Shown here one piece after another: positions 23,746-32,880 of a stretch of DNA of 39,540 bases. The notes under the pieces are model-generated. The model was given only the letters and a program-made list of their open reading frames with translations. It made no database searches and was not told the DNA's origin. The stretch lies in NCBI GenBank assembly GCA_011959285.1, contig BLLW01000033.1, forward strand, positions 1-39,540, in the 5' to 3' direction. This stretch comes from Lachnospiraceae bacterium (lineage in GTDB: Bacteria > Bacillota > Clostridia > Lachnospirales > Lachnospiraceae). The stretch's first letter is position 1. Each line of letters opens with the position of its first letter. A program made the position numbers and the translations under genes.

Positions 23746-24426
23746 TCATGCTTTCTTCTTTCTGCCATACTGCCTCAAAAAAGCAGCCAGATAATGACCA
23801 ATGAATAGGAACAAACCCATGACCGCTACATAATCCAGCAGGAAAAAGAATAAAGGCTCATCGTAATCAAAAAACACAAAGTGAACCTTTAACAGCATAT
23901 AATTCCCTATGTCCCGCTTTACAAAAGCATACATGCCGTATATAGCCACCACTGCTACAACAATGCGTAGTATGCAGGTACGAACCTTTGAAGTTCCTTT
24001 TACTGCTTTTCCCACTGCTCCCAGCATCATATTCCAGTGCAGCCCAAGATGAAGTGACATTAACACAAATCCCCAATAAGCTGACAGCATATGAAGCTTT
24101 CTTCCAAAGGAGCTTCCGCCATGGATCGGCAGAAAAGAGAGAACACTGCGGGAAATAATGACACCACTGACCATGGAGCCGATCATGAAAAGGAGCACTG
24201 ACACCACCAGCACCGTCTGCCATATCCGGAAAGGTGTATATTTCCCTTTCAGAAGAACCCCAAACCATCTGCGGTTCAGAACATGATGGATGATAAACAG
24301 CAAAAACATTCCTATTCCCAGCCATTCATGGAGAGCCTGACCTATCATCTCATAGGTCATCAAAAACAACAGAGCAACCGTCATCCCAATATCAACACCT
24401 GTCTTAACAATCATTTTGGGGTTCAT
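23746..24426 (-). CDS. DUF4405 membrane protein (probable b-type cytochrome)
   Basis: A 226-residue protein with about five to six membrane segments and many conserved His: LHEWLG, IIHHVLNRRWF, KLHMLSAYWGFVLMSLHLGLHW. This is the DUF4405 pattern, related to the cytochrome b561/thiosulfate-reductase group, where paired His in neighbouring helices bind haem. Family members occur next to exported flavoproteins and pass electrons across the membrane. Here the neighbours include two exported flavodoxins, which fits. AAGGAGAT lies before the ATG; it is in the middle of the long operon. Confidence 0.82.
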   Translation of the reverse strand: MNPKMIVKTGVDIGMTVALLFLMTYEMIGQALHEWLGIGMFLLFIIHHVLNRRWFGVLLKGKYTPFRIWQTVLVVSVLLFMIGSMVSGVIISRSVLSFLPIHGGSSFGRKLHMLSAYWGFVLMSLHLGLHWNMMLGAVGKAVKGTSKVRTCILRIVVAVVAIYGMYAFVKRDIGNYMLLKVHFVFFDYDEPLFFFLLDYVAVMGLFLFIGHYLAAFLRQYGRKKKA

Positions 24427-24480
24427 CCAAACTATCTCCTTATCAATCCCATATGCTTATTTTTCTCCTGCGGATTCCGT

Positions 24481-25560
24481 TCATTTCTCTCCATTCCAGA
24501 AAAAACGTAGCCCGTTATATGTATATTCATCACTTGCTGTTCCATCATGGACATATCCTTCCCGCTCCAAAAATGTCAGATTTCCATCCGTCTCATTATC
24601 CGCAAACCGGAAAGTACCATCCTCCACATCACCCATAGCCATGATCTGCCGCTTAAAGGCACTGTATGCAAAATCATCCGTGCCGGACGCAGAAAAAATA
24701 AAGAAATCATCCCATGTATGCCCGGACTGCCTGACCAGCTCCGCCATGTATTCCCCATCTGTGGTATAACTGCCGCTCATGGGCATAAAATACCGGAAAT
24801 AGTCAAGACAGTACCGGAATGTACACCATGTATTGACGGAACCCATGGAAAATCCCCCAAAACCTCTATGGTCACGGGAAGCCGCAATACCTGCAGGCGT
24901 TGTATCCTCTGCATAGGTACTGTACCTGCTTTCAACAGCGGGAATCAGGTCATTCAGCAGTTCGTTATGAAACTGGTCTGTCAATTTCAATGCAAGACCG
25001 TAATCACCGCTGTCACTTGGACTTGTATTATTATAAGTAGGCAGAACAATGATAAGCGGCTGGATTTTTCCATCCTGGATCGCATGGTCAATCACATACT
25101 TAAAAGGATGCGGCTCCTCATCTGTTCCCATGATTGTTGTTTCATTACTCCAGCCTCCATGGCTCAGATAGAAAACATTATATTTCTGTTCTTCCGAATA
25201 CCCATAGGGCAGATAAACCCATGCCTCTTTTGTCAGTTCCTGTTTATGCTCTTCATAAGAAAAAGATTCCCATGTCTGATATGTCAGCTTTTCCAATGTT
25301 CCCGCCTGCTCGGCAGGATATTTGTATTCAGCGGGAATATACTCCAGTTCATCCGGCACTGTTCCGCTTAAATTACCTTCTCCGCTGCCCACTATAAGCT
25401 CCTCCTCTTCTCCCTGCACATTTTCTGATCCCATCTCTCCCACATCTTCCTGCGGGATGTTGTCTGCGCTATTCTTACCCGATTGTGATGATACGCTTTG
25501 GCAGGCAGGTAAAAAAGCAGCCATAGAAATAGTAAGTAAGAGTGCCAGCTTTCTTTTCAT
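24481..25560 (-). CDS. Secreted esterase lipoprotein (alpha/beta hydrolase)
   Basis: The 359-residue protein has a lipoprotein signal (Cys20 in FLPACQS), a Ser/Gly/Glu-rich linker of about 50 residues, and an esterase-D/feruloyl-esterase-like domain (YLPYGYSEEQKYNVFYLSHG, then PLIIVLPTYN). The nucleophile Ser is near residue 235 in FGGFSMGSVNTW, and FFIFSASGTDDFAY carries the likely catalytic Asp. It resembles XynZ/Fes-type carbohydrate esterases that remove acyl groups from glycans outside the cell. AGGAGG precedes the ATG, nine bases after the flavodoxin stop. Its place in a redox operon is unusual; removal of ester groups from imported aromatics is one idea. Confidence 0.85.
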   Translation of the reverse strand: MKRKLALLLTISMAAFLPACQSVSSQSGKNSADNIPQEDVGEMGSENVQGEEEELIVGSGEGNLSGTVPDELEYIPAEYKYPAEQAGTLEKLTYQTWESFSYEEHKQELTKEAWVYLPYGYSEEQKYNVFYLSHGGWSNETTIMGTDEEPHPFKYVIDHAIQDGKIQPLIIVLPTYNNTSPSDSGDYGLALKLTDQFHNELLNDLIPAVESRYSTYAEDTTPAGIAASRDHRGFGGFSMGSVNTWCTFRYCLDYFRYFMPMSGSYTTDGEYMAELVRQSGHTWDDFFIFSASGTDDFAYSAFKRQIMAMGDVEDGTFRFADNETDGNLTFLEREGYVHDGTASDEYTYNGLRFFWNGEK

Positions 25561-25569
25561 AGCGGCCTC

Positions 25570-26292
25570 CTATTCTAATGAAAGACTTTCTACCCATTCC
25601 CTGACAGTTTCTTCGGAAGCACCGGAACGGAATCTTTCGCCTGTAAGCCATTCTCCTGTTCCTGCCGCCTCTTTGAGCAGTTCGCCGCTCTCTCCCAGCC
25701 CGGAAGATGATGAAGTACAGAAAGGGATCACCGTCTTTCCCGTAAAGTCATTGTCTGCAATGAACCTGTCTACCGGCCATGCTGCAATGCCCCACCATAT
25801 AGGATATCCTATAAAGACAGTTTCGTAGGATTCCCAATCCGGTACAGTGGATGCCACAAGATCCATCATTCTCTCATCCGGATTGTTATGTTCACGGGAT
25901 ACCCGACTGTTTCTATCCGTCCAGTCCAGATCAGCGCTGCTATATTCCTCTACCGGCTCCAGCCTGAACAGTTCGCCGCCTGTTGCTTCTGCGATATAGG
26001 TTGCAACACTTTCCGTATATCCTGTCGCGGAGTAGTAAACTACCAAGGTCTTTCCTTCTTTCATCTCTGTATCCTCTGAAGATGCTCCTTCCAGAGAATC
26101 TCCCGCTTCCTCTACAGGTATTTCAACAGAAGATTCTCCCACTTCTTCCTCCTGATTTTGAATTGTTTCCGTCCCGCTGCCTTCATTTGTCGGCTGCGAT
26201 GCAGATGCACGGTTTCCGCCGTCCTGACTGCCGCAGGCAGCAAGCCCAAAAACCATCAATGCACTCATCATAAAAACTATCATTTTTTTCAT
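25570..26292 (-). CDS. Exported flavodoxin lipoprotein
   Basis: I choose the ATG at 26292, eight bases after AAAGGAG. Signal peptide with Cys20 in GLAACGS; an acidic Ser/Glu linker; then a flavodoxin domain from about residue 80 with the FMN phosphate loop VVYYSATGYTESVATYI and the second loop FIGYPIWWGIAAWPVDRFI. The Trp pair next to the isoalloxazine is typical of this group. The total of 240 residues is a normal flavodoxin plus an anchor. A flavodoxin on the outer face of the membrane must get electrons from a membrane protein; the DUF4405 protein two genes downstream is a candidate. Confidence 0.88.
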   Translation of the reverse strand: MKKMIVFMMSALMVFGLAACGSQDGGNRASASQPTNEGSGTETIQNQEEEVGESSVEIPVEEAGDSLEGASSEDTEMKEGKTLVVYYSATGYTESVATYIAEATGGELFRLEPVEEYSSADLDWTDRNSRVSREHNNPDERMMDLVASTVPDWESYETVFIGYPIWWGIAAWPVDRFIADNDFTGKTVIPFCTSSSSGLGESGELLKEAAGTGEWLTGERFRSGASEETVREWVESLSLE

Positions 26293-26325
26293 CTTCAAAA
26301 CTCCTTTCAAAGTTTGCAGGTAATC

Positions 26326-27342
26326 CTACATATGTTTTTCCCAAAATGCGACCGCATCCTCTATCCATCCTTCCGCCACGGTTCCTGTTCCAAGCCCAAA
26401 ACCATGAGACAGTCCCGGATATTTGTGGAATTCCGTGTCAATCCCCAATGCACTCATACCCTCCAAGCGGTTTTCCATCGTCCTCCAGCTTGCAATGCCA
26501 TCGTTTTCCCCTACGCACACATAGGTGGGCGGGTCGCTCTCCAAATATTCAGAATGACCGGTATACTGCATGACCACTGTACCCGGTCCTGGCAGTTCAT
26601 CCCCGCCGAAAGCTGCCGGTCCATAGCTTCCGAGATATGCTGCCATCCTTGCACCGGCACTTCCGCCCCACAGGGAATAACAGTCTGTATCTACTTCCAG
26701 TTCCTCCGCATGTTCAAAAATAAAACTGATGGCTCTCGCCAGATCCTCACAGGCAGTCTGCGCGCCGGGACGGTAGATCAAAGCAAAAGCATTATAACCC
26801 CGCTTTGATAATTCCAGCGCATGGGGAAAGCTGTCGTGCATGGCTCCTACATAGGCAAAACCGCCGCCTGCATTGCATACCGCAAACTTTTCTCCCGGAT
26901 TTCCCTTAAAGAAGAATAACCCGGTATCTTCTTTCGCCGGGTCATCCGCCTTTTCCTCCTCGGAATAAATATCATAAAAAATAGTATCCCCAAGCCCGGC
27001 ATGTTCCTTCATGTAATTCGTGATCTCTACTGTCTTATCCGGGTCAATATTGCTGTACCATGTAAGCCGCAGGCTCCCAAGTGTTTCCCCGCTGTAATAC
27101 CCGGTATCCACAGGAAAAATAAGCCTTCCATAATCCCCGAACACCGGGTCAGCTATGACATCCGATATCAGGGTGTCAACTGTATAAGGATTCTCTGCGC
27201 TCTCCCCTGTCTGCATACTTTCCACTCCGGCCGGGGATGTTTCCTGTTCATCCAAGCTGCCGTCCTCCCTTTCGGTATTCGAGCATGCAGCAAGAGCACA
27301 GACAAACAGGAAACTCAGGCAGATCAAAATGAACCTTTTCAT
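26326..27342 (-). CDS. Secreted alpha/beta hydrolase lipoprotein
   Basis: The ATG at 27342 follows AAAGGAG; a GTG one codon upstream is less likely. Lipobox Cys20 (ALAACSNTE). The domain is of the BD-FAE / esterase-lipase type: KFAVCNAGGGFAYVGAMHDS (oxyanion-hole region), RGYNAFALIYRPG, nucleophile Ser near residue 224 in SLWGGSAGARMAAYLG, Asp in VCVGENDGIASW, and the catalytic His in KYPGLSHGFG. It would hydrolyse small esters outside the cell. It is about 340 residues in all, 14 bases downstream of the aldo/keto reductase stop. Confidence 0.87.
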   Translation of the reverse strand: MKRFILICLSFLFVCALAACSNTEREDGSLDEQETSPAGVESMQTGESAENPYTVDTLISDVIADPVFGDYGRLIFPVDTGYYSGETLGSLRLTWYSNIDPDKTVEITNYMKEHAGLGDTIFYDIYSEEEKADDPAKEDTGLFFFKGNPGEKFAVCNAGGGFAYVGAMHDSFPHALELSKRGYNAFALIYRPGAQTACEDLARAISFIFEHAEELEVDTDCYSLWGGSAGARMAAYLGSYGPAAFGGDELPGPGTVVMQYTGHSEYLESDPPTYVCVGENDGIASWRTMENRLEGMSALGIDTEFHKYPGLSHGFGLGTGTVAEGWIEDAVAFWEKHM

Positions 27343-27356
27343 CACCGGCTTCTCCT

Positions 27357-28196
27357 TTATAAATCTTCTTTCAGTTCCATTGCCGCATAAGCCGCAATCA
27401 TCTCCGGTGTTGCCGTATAATAACGCACATTCTTATCAACCTCTGCAATTTTCTCCATATCCTCGCCTGTAAGCTCAAAGTCAAAAATATCAAAGTTGTC
27501 ACGGATATGATCAGGATTCTTTGACCCCGGAATGACTATATTTCCGCTCTGCACATGCCAGCGGAGGATAATCTGTGCATTGGACTTGCCATATTTTGCA
27601 GCAAGTTCGCTAAATACAGGCTCGCCGATCAACGCTTTGTCGCCATGCCCCAGCGGATACCATGCCATAAGCCCCATGCCTGTCTGTGCAAGCACCTTCT
27701 TAAGCTCGGTCTGCGGGAAGTACGGATGCGCTTCCACCTGTACTACTTGGGGCTTGATCTCCATTGTATCAATGGCCTCTTTCAATAAATTATCAGGGAA
27801 GTTTGAAAGACCGATTGCTTTCACCTTACCCTCTTTATACGCTTTTTCAATCTGCTTGTAACCTTCCCTCCAATTATCGGTAGGCTGATGCAGGAACAAA
27901 AGGTCGATATAATCTGTGCCAAGTCTCTGAAGCGACTCATCCACAGCTGTTTCTTTCCCATACACTGTGGGCCAGAGCTTCGTTACCAGAAAAATCTCTT
28001 CCCGCTCTACACCGCTCTTTTTGATTCCCCGTCCTGTACCGCTCTCATTCATATACCCGTTTGCGGTATCAATTAATCTGACGCCGCTTTTCAGCGCTGT
28101 TTCTACTGCCGCTTCTGCCTCCGCAGGTGACATCATGAACACTCCGATTCCTGCCATCGGCATTTTAATCCCATTATTCAGTGTATAGTATTCCAT
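27357..28196 (-). CDS. Aldo/keto reductase
   Basis: A complete 279-residue NADPH-dependent reductase of the AKR5-like group (2,5-diketo-gluconate reductase type). The catalytic tetrad is visible: Asp in RLIDTANGY, Tyr in the same motif, Lys in LVTKLWPT and His in LFLHQP. IPGSKNPDHIRDNFDIFDF is the cofactor-binding end. Enzymes of this type reduce aldehydes and ketones, including methylglyoxal. It is the second gene of the operon starting at 29113, with AAGGAGAT before the start. Confidence 0.93.
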   Translation of the reverse strand: MEYYTLNNGIKMPMAGIGVFMMSPAEAEAAVETALKSGVRLIDTANGYMNESGTGRGIKKSGVEREEIFLVTKLWPTVYGKETAVDESLQRLGTDYIDLLFLHQPTDNWREGYKQIEKAYKEGKVKAIGLSNFPDNLLKEAIDTMEIKPQVVQVEAHPYFPQTELKKVLAQTGMGLMAWYPLGHGDKALIGEPVFSELAAKYGKSNAQIILRWHVQSGNIVIPGSKNPDHIRDNFDIFDFELTGEDMEKIAEVDKNVRYYTATPEMIAAYAAMELKEDL

Positions 28197-28225
28197 TGCT
28201 TATCTCCTTCCTTTTCCATTTCTAT

Positions 28226-29113
28226 CTACCAGTTCTTCTTTTCCTTGCTGCTGTCATGCTTCGTCTTTCTCTCCTCCACCATCTTTACGAACCATTCCAC
28301 CATATTCGGATCATAGTGGGAAAAGAATGCGCTTGTCTTTGTATCCAGCGCTGCGATTGTATTCATATCTGCCTCTGTCAGGCTGAAATCGAAGACGTTC
28401 ATGTTCTGGATCATTCTTTCCTTATGGGTAGACTTGGGAAGAACGATGACGTTCCTCTGAATGTTCCAACGCAGCATTACCTGTGCCGTGGTCTTTCCGT
28501 ACTTCTCTCCTATGCCTTTTAATACCTCGTTTTCAAACAATCCGCCGCGGCCTTCTCCGAAAGGCGCCCAGGCTTCATGCGCAACCTTATATTTCTCCAT
28601 CCATGTATGGTCTTCCACGCGCTGGTTCAGCACATGGGTCTCAATCTGGTTGACCATGGGCAGTATTTTTGTAAAAGAGGCAAGATCCACCAGTCTGTCA
28701 GGGTAAAAATTAGATACACCGATTGCTTTCAGCATGCCTTCCTCATACATATCCTCCAAAGCCCTGTATGCACCATAATAATCGTTGAAGGGCTGATGGA
28801 GCAGCATCAGATCCAGATAGTCCGTCTGCAGCTTGCGGAGAGATTCTTCCACAGATTTTCTGGTTTTCTCATAGCCATAATGCTCCACCCACACTTTGGA
28901 AGTCAGGAAAATATCTTCCCGGGGAACACCGCTTTTCTTAATCGCCGATCCGACTTCTTCCTCATTAAAATAAGACTGCGCCGTATCAATGCTCCGATAA
29001 CCTGCACCCAGCGCGTCCAGCACACACTGCTCGCACTCATCCTTTGTCACCTGATAAACACCATATCCCAAGATTGGCATTTTAATCCCGTTTGATAATG
29101 TTACATATTCCAT
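28226..29113 (-). CDS. Aldo/keto reductase, first gene of operon 1
   Basis: A 295-residue reductase, similar to its neighbour but clearly diverged. The tetrad is complete: SIDTAQSYFNEEEVGSAI (Asp, Tyr), LTSKVWVEHYGY (Lys) and LMLLHQPFNDYYG (His). The C-terminus is extended by a charged tail (EERKTKHDSSKEKKN). AAAGGAGAT precedes the ATG. It is the first gene after the shared promoter element at 29154-29209 and is thus expected to respond to the LysR protein encoded at 33093-33983. Confidence 0.93.
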   Translation of the reverse strand: MEYVTLSNGIKMPILGYGVYQVTKDECEQCVLDALGAGYRSIDTAQSYFNEEEVGSAIKKSGVPREDIFLTSKVWVEHYGYEKTRKSVEESLRKLQTDYLDLMLLHQPFNDYYGAYRALEDMYEEGMLKAIGVSNFYPDRLVDLASFTKILPMVNQIETHVLNQRVEDHTWMEKYKVAHEAWAPFGEGRGGLFENEVLKGIGEKYGKTTAQVMLRWNIQRNVIVLPKSTHKERMIQNMNVFDFSLTEADMNTIAALDTKTSAFFSHYDPNMVEWFVKMVEERKTKHDSSKEKKNW

Positions 29114-29153
29114 GATGATCCATCTCCTTTACAATCTTAACTTTTATGGTCTT

Positions 29154-29209
29154 ATTATAAAATGAAAATTACTCCGTCAGAAGTTTCTATTTGTTTTTCA
29201 GTTTATACC
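29154..29209 (-). promoter_or_regulatory. Promoter and shared LysR-type element of operon 1
   Basis: On the minus strand TATAAT (29154-29159) lies 41 bases before the first gene. The -35 position (TTCTGA, 29177-29182) is poor, as in activator-dependent promoters, and falls in an element (29171-29209) that is 33 of 39 identical to 32969-33007 ahead of operon 2, including an identical 11-base block CAGTTTATACC (+ strand). Confidence 0.7.
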
Positions 29210-29221
29210 TTACAGTTTTAA

Positions 29222-29938
29222 CTAAACCTTTCTATTTTTTGCCTGATAATCCAGGCGCAATCCACCATTACCTATTTTTTCCATCTCTTTTAACAAAAAT
29301 TCTACTGGCTTCCCTTCCGTAAAGTGCGGAAGCTGTGTAAATAATGATGCGGCACCGCTGCTGCCATCTGTTACCGGCGCTAAGAAAAGACTAAGTTCAT
29401 CCACCATGCCAGCCTGCAGAAAACTCCAATTGACAACACCGCCTCCACAGATCAGTACTTTCTCAATGTGAAACAATTCATATAACTTTTTCATGGCTGA
29501 CTCACAATCCAGCTTTTCCCCGCCTGCGATGATATAGGATACTCCTACCTTCCTCAGATAATCCTTGTAAGCTGCAGAAGTGGAAGCAGTCAGAATCTCA
29601 ATTACATGAGCCGGTGTCCTCCCCTTATTTCGGAATATCCCTGACTCCCATCCGATTTCACCATCCACATCCACCGAAATGTAATACAGCTCTGCCCTGT
29701 CATCCGCAATAAAATCTCCATCCGGCACCTCGCCAGTTTTCTCCAGAACCGGTCTGCGGAAACTGGTAAACTCCTTTGTTGTAGTGGTTCCATACAGCCA
29801 TGCATCCGCATTCATCTTTGTCCGGTATTTTCCATACTCCGCACTAAGCTCCCCCACCGCCTTAGTCCCCATAAAAGGTCCGTTTATCTTTCCGTCTAAA
29901 GAACTTAAAATATGGCAGATCACATAAGGTCTTTCCAT
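29222..29938 (-). CDS. RibD C-terminal domain reductase
   Basis: I take the ATG at 29938 (MERPYVICHILSSLDGKING), just after the flavin reductase stop; the frame upstream overlaps that gene. The 238-residue protein has the dihydrofolate-reductase-like RibD_C fold: SLDGKINGPFMG, DAWLYGTTTTKEF, then YIIAGGEKLDCESAM and VLICGGGVVNWSFLQAGMVDELSLFLAPV, the conserved cofactor and substrate region. No deaminase domain is present, so it is not a full RibD. Stand-alone members reduce pterins or related compounds with NADPH; the substrate here is unknown. Last gene of operon 2. Confidence 0.87.
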   Translation of the reverse strand: MERPYVICHILSSLDGKINGPFMGTKAVGELSAEYGKYRTKMNADAWLYGTTTTKEFTSFRRPVLEKTGEVPDGDFIADDRAELYYISVDVDGEIGWESGIFRNKGRTPAHVIEILTASTSAAYKDYLRKVGVSYIIAGGEKLDCESAMKKLYELFHIEKVLICGGGVVNWSFLQAGMVDELSLFLAPVTDGSSGAASLFTQLPHFTEGKPVEFLLKEMEKIGNGGLRLDYQAKNRKV

Positions 29939-29945
29939 TGATCCA

Positions 29946-30503
29946 TCACCCCAATTCTGCCCCATCTGAAAAGGCATTTCCCACTTTCTCTCCCAGCCTT
30001 ACATACGCATTGTTTACTGGATCATAAGAAATCGCATCTAATTTTGCCATATCAATTACACCGCCGCTGTCAAGGATTTTCTCATCGGCATTTACATTGA
30101 TAATCTCTCCGATGATATTTCCGTCCTCATTAACCTTTATAAACCTACACTCCAACGCCATGGGAAGTTCTTCGATCAGCGGTGCATCCACAAATTCGCT
30201 CTTTATGGTATGGAATCCTGCCTTCTCCATCTTGTCCGCAACTTCCTTTGCCGAAACCAGACCTACATAATCAGCCTCTTTCACATGGGCAGCATCCGCA
30301 AAACTAATGGTAAACGCTCCTCTTGCCTTGATATTCTGTGTTGTCTGATGATCCTCACTTAAGCACAGCACCACCTTGTCACTGTCATAAATACCACCCC
30401 AGGCAGCATTCATGGCATCTGCCCTGTCATTTTCATCGTAGCTTCCGATGATCAGCACCGGGAGCGGGTAAAACCATGTTTTTTTCCCAAAATTCTTTCT
30501 CAT
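29946..30503 (-). CDS. Flavin reductase-like FMN-binding protein
   Basis: A 185-residue protein of the flavin-reductase / FMN-binding split-barrel family: YPLPVLIIGSYDENDRADAM followed by NAAWGGI is the usual N-terminal strand and FMN contact region, and FTISFADAAHVKEADYVG is the second conserved block. It has no signal peptide. It may reduce FMN for partner enzymes or act as a flavoprotein oxidoreductase on its own. GGAGGAAACTGACA lies before the ATG. Confidence 0.9.
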   Translation of the reverse strand: MRKNFGKKTWFYPLPVLIIGSYDENDRADAMNAAWGGIYDSDKVVLCLSEDHQTTQNIKARGAFTISFADAAHVKEADYVGLVSAKEVADKMEKAGFHTIKSEFVDAPLIEELPMALECRFIKVNEDGNIIGEIINVNADEKILDSGGVIDMAKLDAISYDPVNNAYVRLGEKVGNAFSDGAELG

Positions 30504-30533
30504 TGTCAGTTTCCTCCAGTTATTTTATTTGAC

Positions 30534-31538
30534 TTACTTTTTTTTTACAATGCGGGAACCGCCGAATACTTCGGACATTTCCATCCGTCCCAGCGCATCG
30601 TCCAAAACCTTTACGTCCTCCGCTGACAGCCTTACATCAGCAGCAGCCATATTTTCCTGCATACGCTCCCGTTTCCGCGTACCGGGAATCGGAACAATCC
30701 ATGGCTTTTTACACAGCATCCATGCCATGGAAATCTGTGCGGGTGTTGCATTCTTATTCTCCGCTATGGTGTAGAGCAGTTCCAAAAGTTTCTGATTCTG
30801 ATCAATAGCCTCATCCGTAAACTGCGGCATATTACTCCGGTAATCATATTTTTGGTCAAACTGTACTCCTTTACCATATCTCCCTGTTAAAAATCCGTTT
30901 GCCATGGGTGAAAATGCTACCAGACCGACACCCAGCTCCTCCAGTACAGGGAAAAGTTCTTCATACTGCCTTGCCATCATGGAATAGCGGTTTTCCACAG
31001 CCGTTACCGGGCAGACTGCGTGCGCACGTCGAAGATATTCTTCATTGGCCTCCGAAATGCCCCAGTGCAGAATCTTTCCTTCTTTAATCAGTTCAGACAT
31101 AGTGCCTGCCACTTCTTCCGGCGGTACCGCAGGGTCTATCCTGTGCTGGAAGTACAGGTCAATATAATCTGTCTGCAAACGTTTCAGTGAACCTTCCACC
31201 GAAGTACGAATCACTTCTGGTCTAGAATCCGGAACTAACGGATGGTTAACTTGGGAACTGTCCGTATCAAAATGAATTCCGAATTTACTGGCAATCTGTA
31301 CCTGCCCACGCACCCATTTCAGTGCTTCTCCCACAAGCTCTTCATTCTGATGCGGATCTTCCGGTGTACCATAAACCTCAGCAGTATCAAAAAACGTATA
31401 TCCCATTTCATATGCACTATGTATCATAGCAATGGCTTCTTCCCTGTCTGTCGGTGCTCCATAGGCATGGCTGAAACCCATGCAGCCAAGCCCCACAGCA
31501 GATACTTTAAGCCCTTTTCCCAATGTACGTTTATCCAT
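30534..31538 (-). CDS. Aldo/keto reductase
   Basis: The ATG at 31538 (MDKRTLGKGLKVSAVGLGCM) follows AAGGAGG and gives 334 residues, the size of AKR11/13-type reductases. Tetrad: Asp and Tyr in FFDTAEVYGTPEDPHQNEEL, Lys in IASKFGIHFD, His in YFQHRIDPAVP. VAFSPMANGFLTGRY and IPIPGTRKRERMQENMAA-like segments (VPIPGTRKRERMQEN) complete the fold. Different subfamily from the two reductases of operon 1, so the regulon has broad carbonyl coverage. Confidence 0.93.
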   Translation of the reverse strand: MDKRTLGKGLKVSAVGLGCMGFSHAYGAPTDREEAIAMIHSAYEMGYTFFDTAEVYGTPEDPHQNEELVGEALKWVRGQVQIASKFGIHFDTDSSQVNHPLVPDSRPEVIRTSVEGSLKRLQTDYIDLYFQHRIDPAVPPEEVAGTMSELIKEGKILHWGISEANEEYLRRAHAVCPVTAVENRYSMMARQYEELFPVLEELGVGLVAFSPMANGFLTGRYGKGVQFDQKYDYRSNMPQFTDEAIDQNQKLLELLYTIAENKNATPAQISMAWMLCKKPWIVPIPGTRKRERMQENMAAADVRLSAEDVKVLDDALGRMEMSEVFGGSRIVKKK

Positions 31539-31555
31539 TGTCTTCCTCCTTATAC

Positions 31556-32350
31556 TCATTCCTTCTCTGGGTCAATTCCAAGATTCTTCACCCAATTCAC
31601 GACTGTCTCGTCGCTTTCCGCCACCTCTCCACGGGACAGAACCAGTTCATTTCCCATCACCAAGGCATCCGGCTGTATCCGCGAAATTGTCTCCACCGTT
31701 TTGGAAGCCCGGCTGCCTCCATGGGTAATAAAGGGGATGATTGTTTTATCCCTAAAATCGTATTCTTCCAGAAAAGAATATACTGCCATAGGCAAGTCTG
31801 CCCACCAGTTTGGGTACCCCACGAACACATATTCATACTGTCCAAAATTCTCCACATGAGTGGCAAGTTCTGGGCGGAAACTATCCCCCTGCTCCTCCGC
31901 TGCCTGATCCACCAGAGGATCATGATCCAGAGGGTAGGGTTCTGTGGTTTCAATACGGAACATGTCTCCGCCGATGGTCTGCTGGATCAGCCCCGCCACA
32001 TACTCGGTGTTTCCCAATTTCTCACTGTCCTTAACTACAACACTTGCACCAGCTACGGCATCCACTCCGGTAATATCCACATCCTCCGGTACGGAGAAAT
32101 AGACTATCAGTATATTGGAGCTTGCTGTGTCGGTTCCCACGCCTGCCAGATCTTCTGACATTTCCGTACTTCCTTCTCCCAATGCCTCTCCCTGGGATGC
32201 CGCTGGAACATTCTCTGCGAACGATTCATAACTTACCCCGGATGTGTTGCCTGCATTGCTTTGATTGCCGTCACGATTGGCCCCACAGGCAGTAAGGCAA
32301 AATACCAATATCGCGCTTATCAATAATGCTGCTTTCTTTTTCAATCTCAT
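31556..32350 (-). CDS. Exported flavodoxin lipoprotein
   Basis: A 264-residue protein with lipobox Cys22 (FCLTACGAN), a Ser/Glu-rich linker, and a flavodoxin domain. In this group the phosphate loop is split: ILIVYFSVPEDVDITGVDAV, then KLGNTEYVAGLIQ; the insertion is a family feature, not damage. YVFVGYPNWWADLPMAVYSF is the second FMN loop. GGAGGAGGC precedes the ATG. It is the second of two membrane-anchored external flavodoxins in the regulon; they are only distantly alike. Confidence 0.88.
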   Translation of the reverse strand: MRLKKKAALLISAILVFCLTACGANRDGNQSNAGNTSGVSYESFAENVPAASQGEALGEGSTEMSEDLAGVGTDTASSNILIVYFSVPEDVDITGVDAVAGASVVVKDSEKLGNTEYVAGLIQQTIGGDMFRIETTEPYPLDHDPLVDQAAEEQGDSFRPELATHVENFGQYEYVFVGYPNWWADLPMAVYSFLEEYDFRDKTIIPFITHGGSRASKTVETISRIQPDALVMGNELVLSRGEVAESDETVVNWVKNLGIDPEKE

Positions 32351-32364
32351 GCCTCCTCCACTCT

Positions 32365-32880
32365 TTATTCTTCACCAAACTCCATATCAGAAATCTCGCC
32401 AAGTTCTATCGTTATGGTATCCCCATATTCTTCAAAAACAGAAACAGCCGATGTAATCTTCCCAATCGGCACTACGGGAACTACGGTCTGGTCGCGGCTC
32501 GCCTTATAGATCAAAGCGATTGAGGGTCCTTCATACCAATATGCCAGCGTTCCAAGTTCATATTCATATCCAGCCTTTGCGTATCTCGGAATATGCTCAG
32601 GCAGATCGAACGCCCTTGCAAAGTCCGGTGCAGGATGCCACAGTTCCACCGTCAGCGGAAGCATATCCGCAAAATCCCTTGATGTCTGGGTATCATATAG
32701 AACCCCCGATAATACCGTATCTCCAGCTGTAATCCGAATATGATACAGTTCCTCCAATGAATCCATATCTACCTCCTTAAGCCCGTCCTCAGACTCATCT
32801 TCCCACCCATATTCACTGCCGCATCCTGTAGCAGCACATATAAGTATTACATACAATAATGCCGCTGCTATCCGTTTCAT
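32365..32880 (-). CDS. Cyclophilin-like fold lipoprotein
   Basis: A 171-residue protein with lipobox Cys20 (CAATGCGSE) and a cyclophilin-like domain of the TM1367 group: IRITAGDTVLSGVLYDTQTS, FADMLPLTVELW, ELGTLAYWYEGPSIALIY and VVPIGKI. Members lack the proline-isomerase site residues, and their role is unknown, but they are common beside flavodoxins and aldo/keto reductases. It is the first gene of operon 2, with GGAGG ten bases before the ATG. Confidence 0.85.
   Translation of the reverse strand: MKRIAAALLYVILICAATGCGSEYGWEDESEDGLKEVDMDSLEELYHIRITAGDTVLSGVLYDTQTSRDFADMLPLTVELWHPAPDFARAFDLPEHIPRYAKAGYEYELGTLAYWYEGPSIALIYKASRDQTVVPVVPIGKITSAVSVFEEYGDTITIELGEISDMEFGEE

Noticed and set aside
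31594-31977. The split FMN loop of the flavodoxin at 31556-32350 as a damaging insertion.
   Set aside because: The same inserted segment is usual in this flavodoxin group, so it is a family feature.
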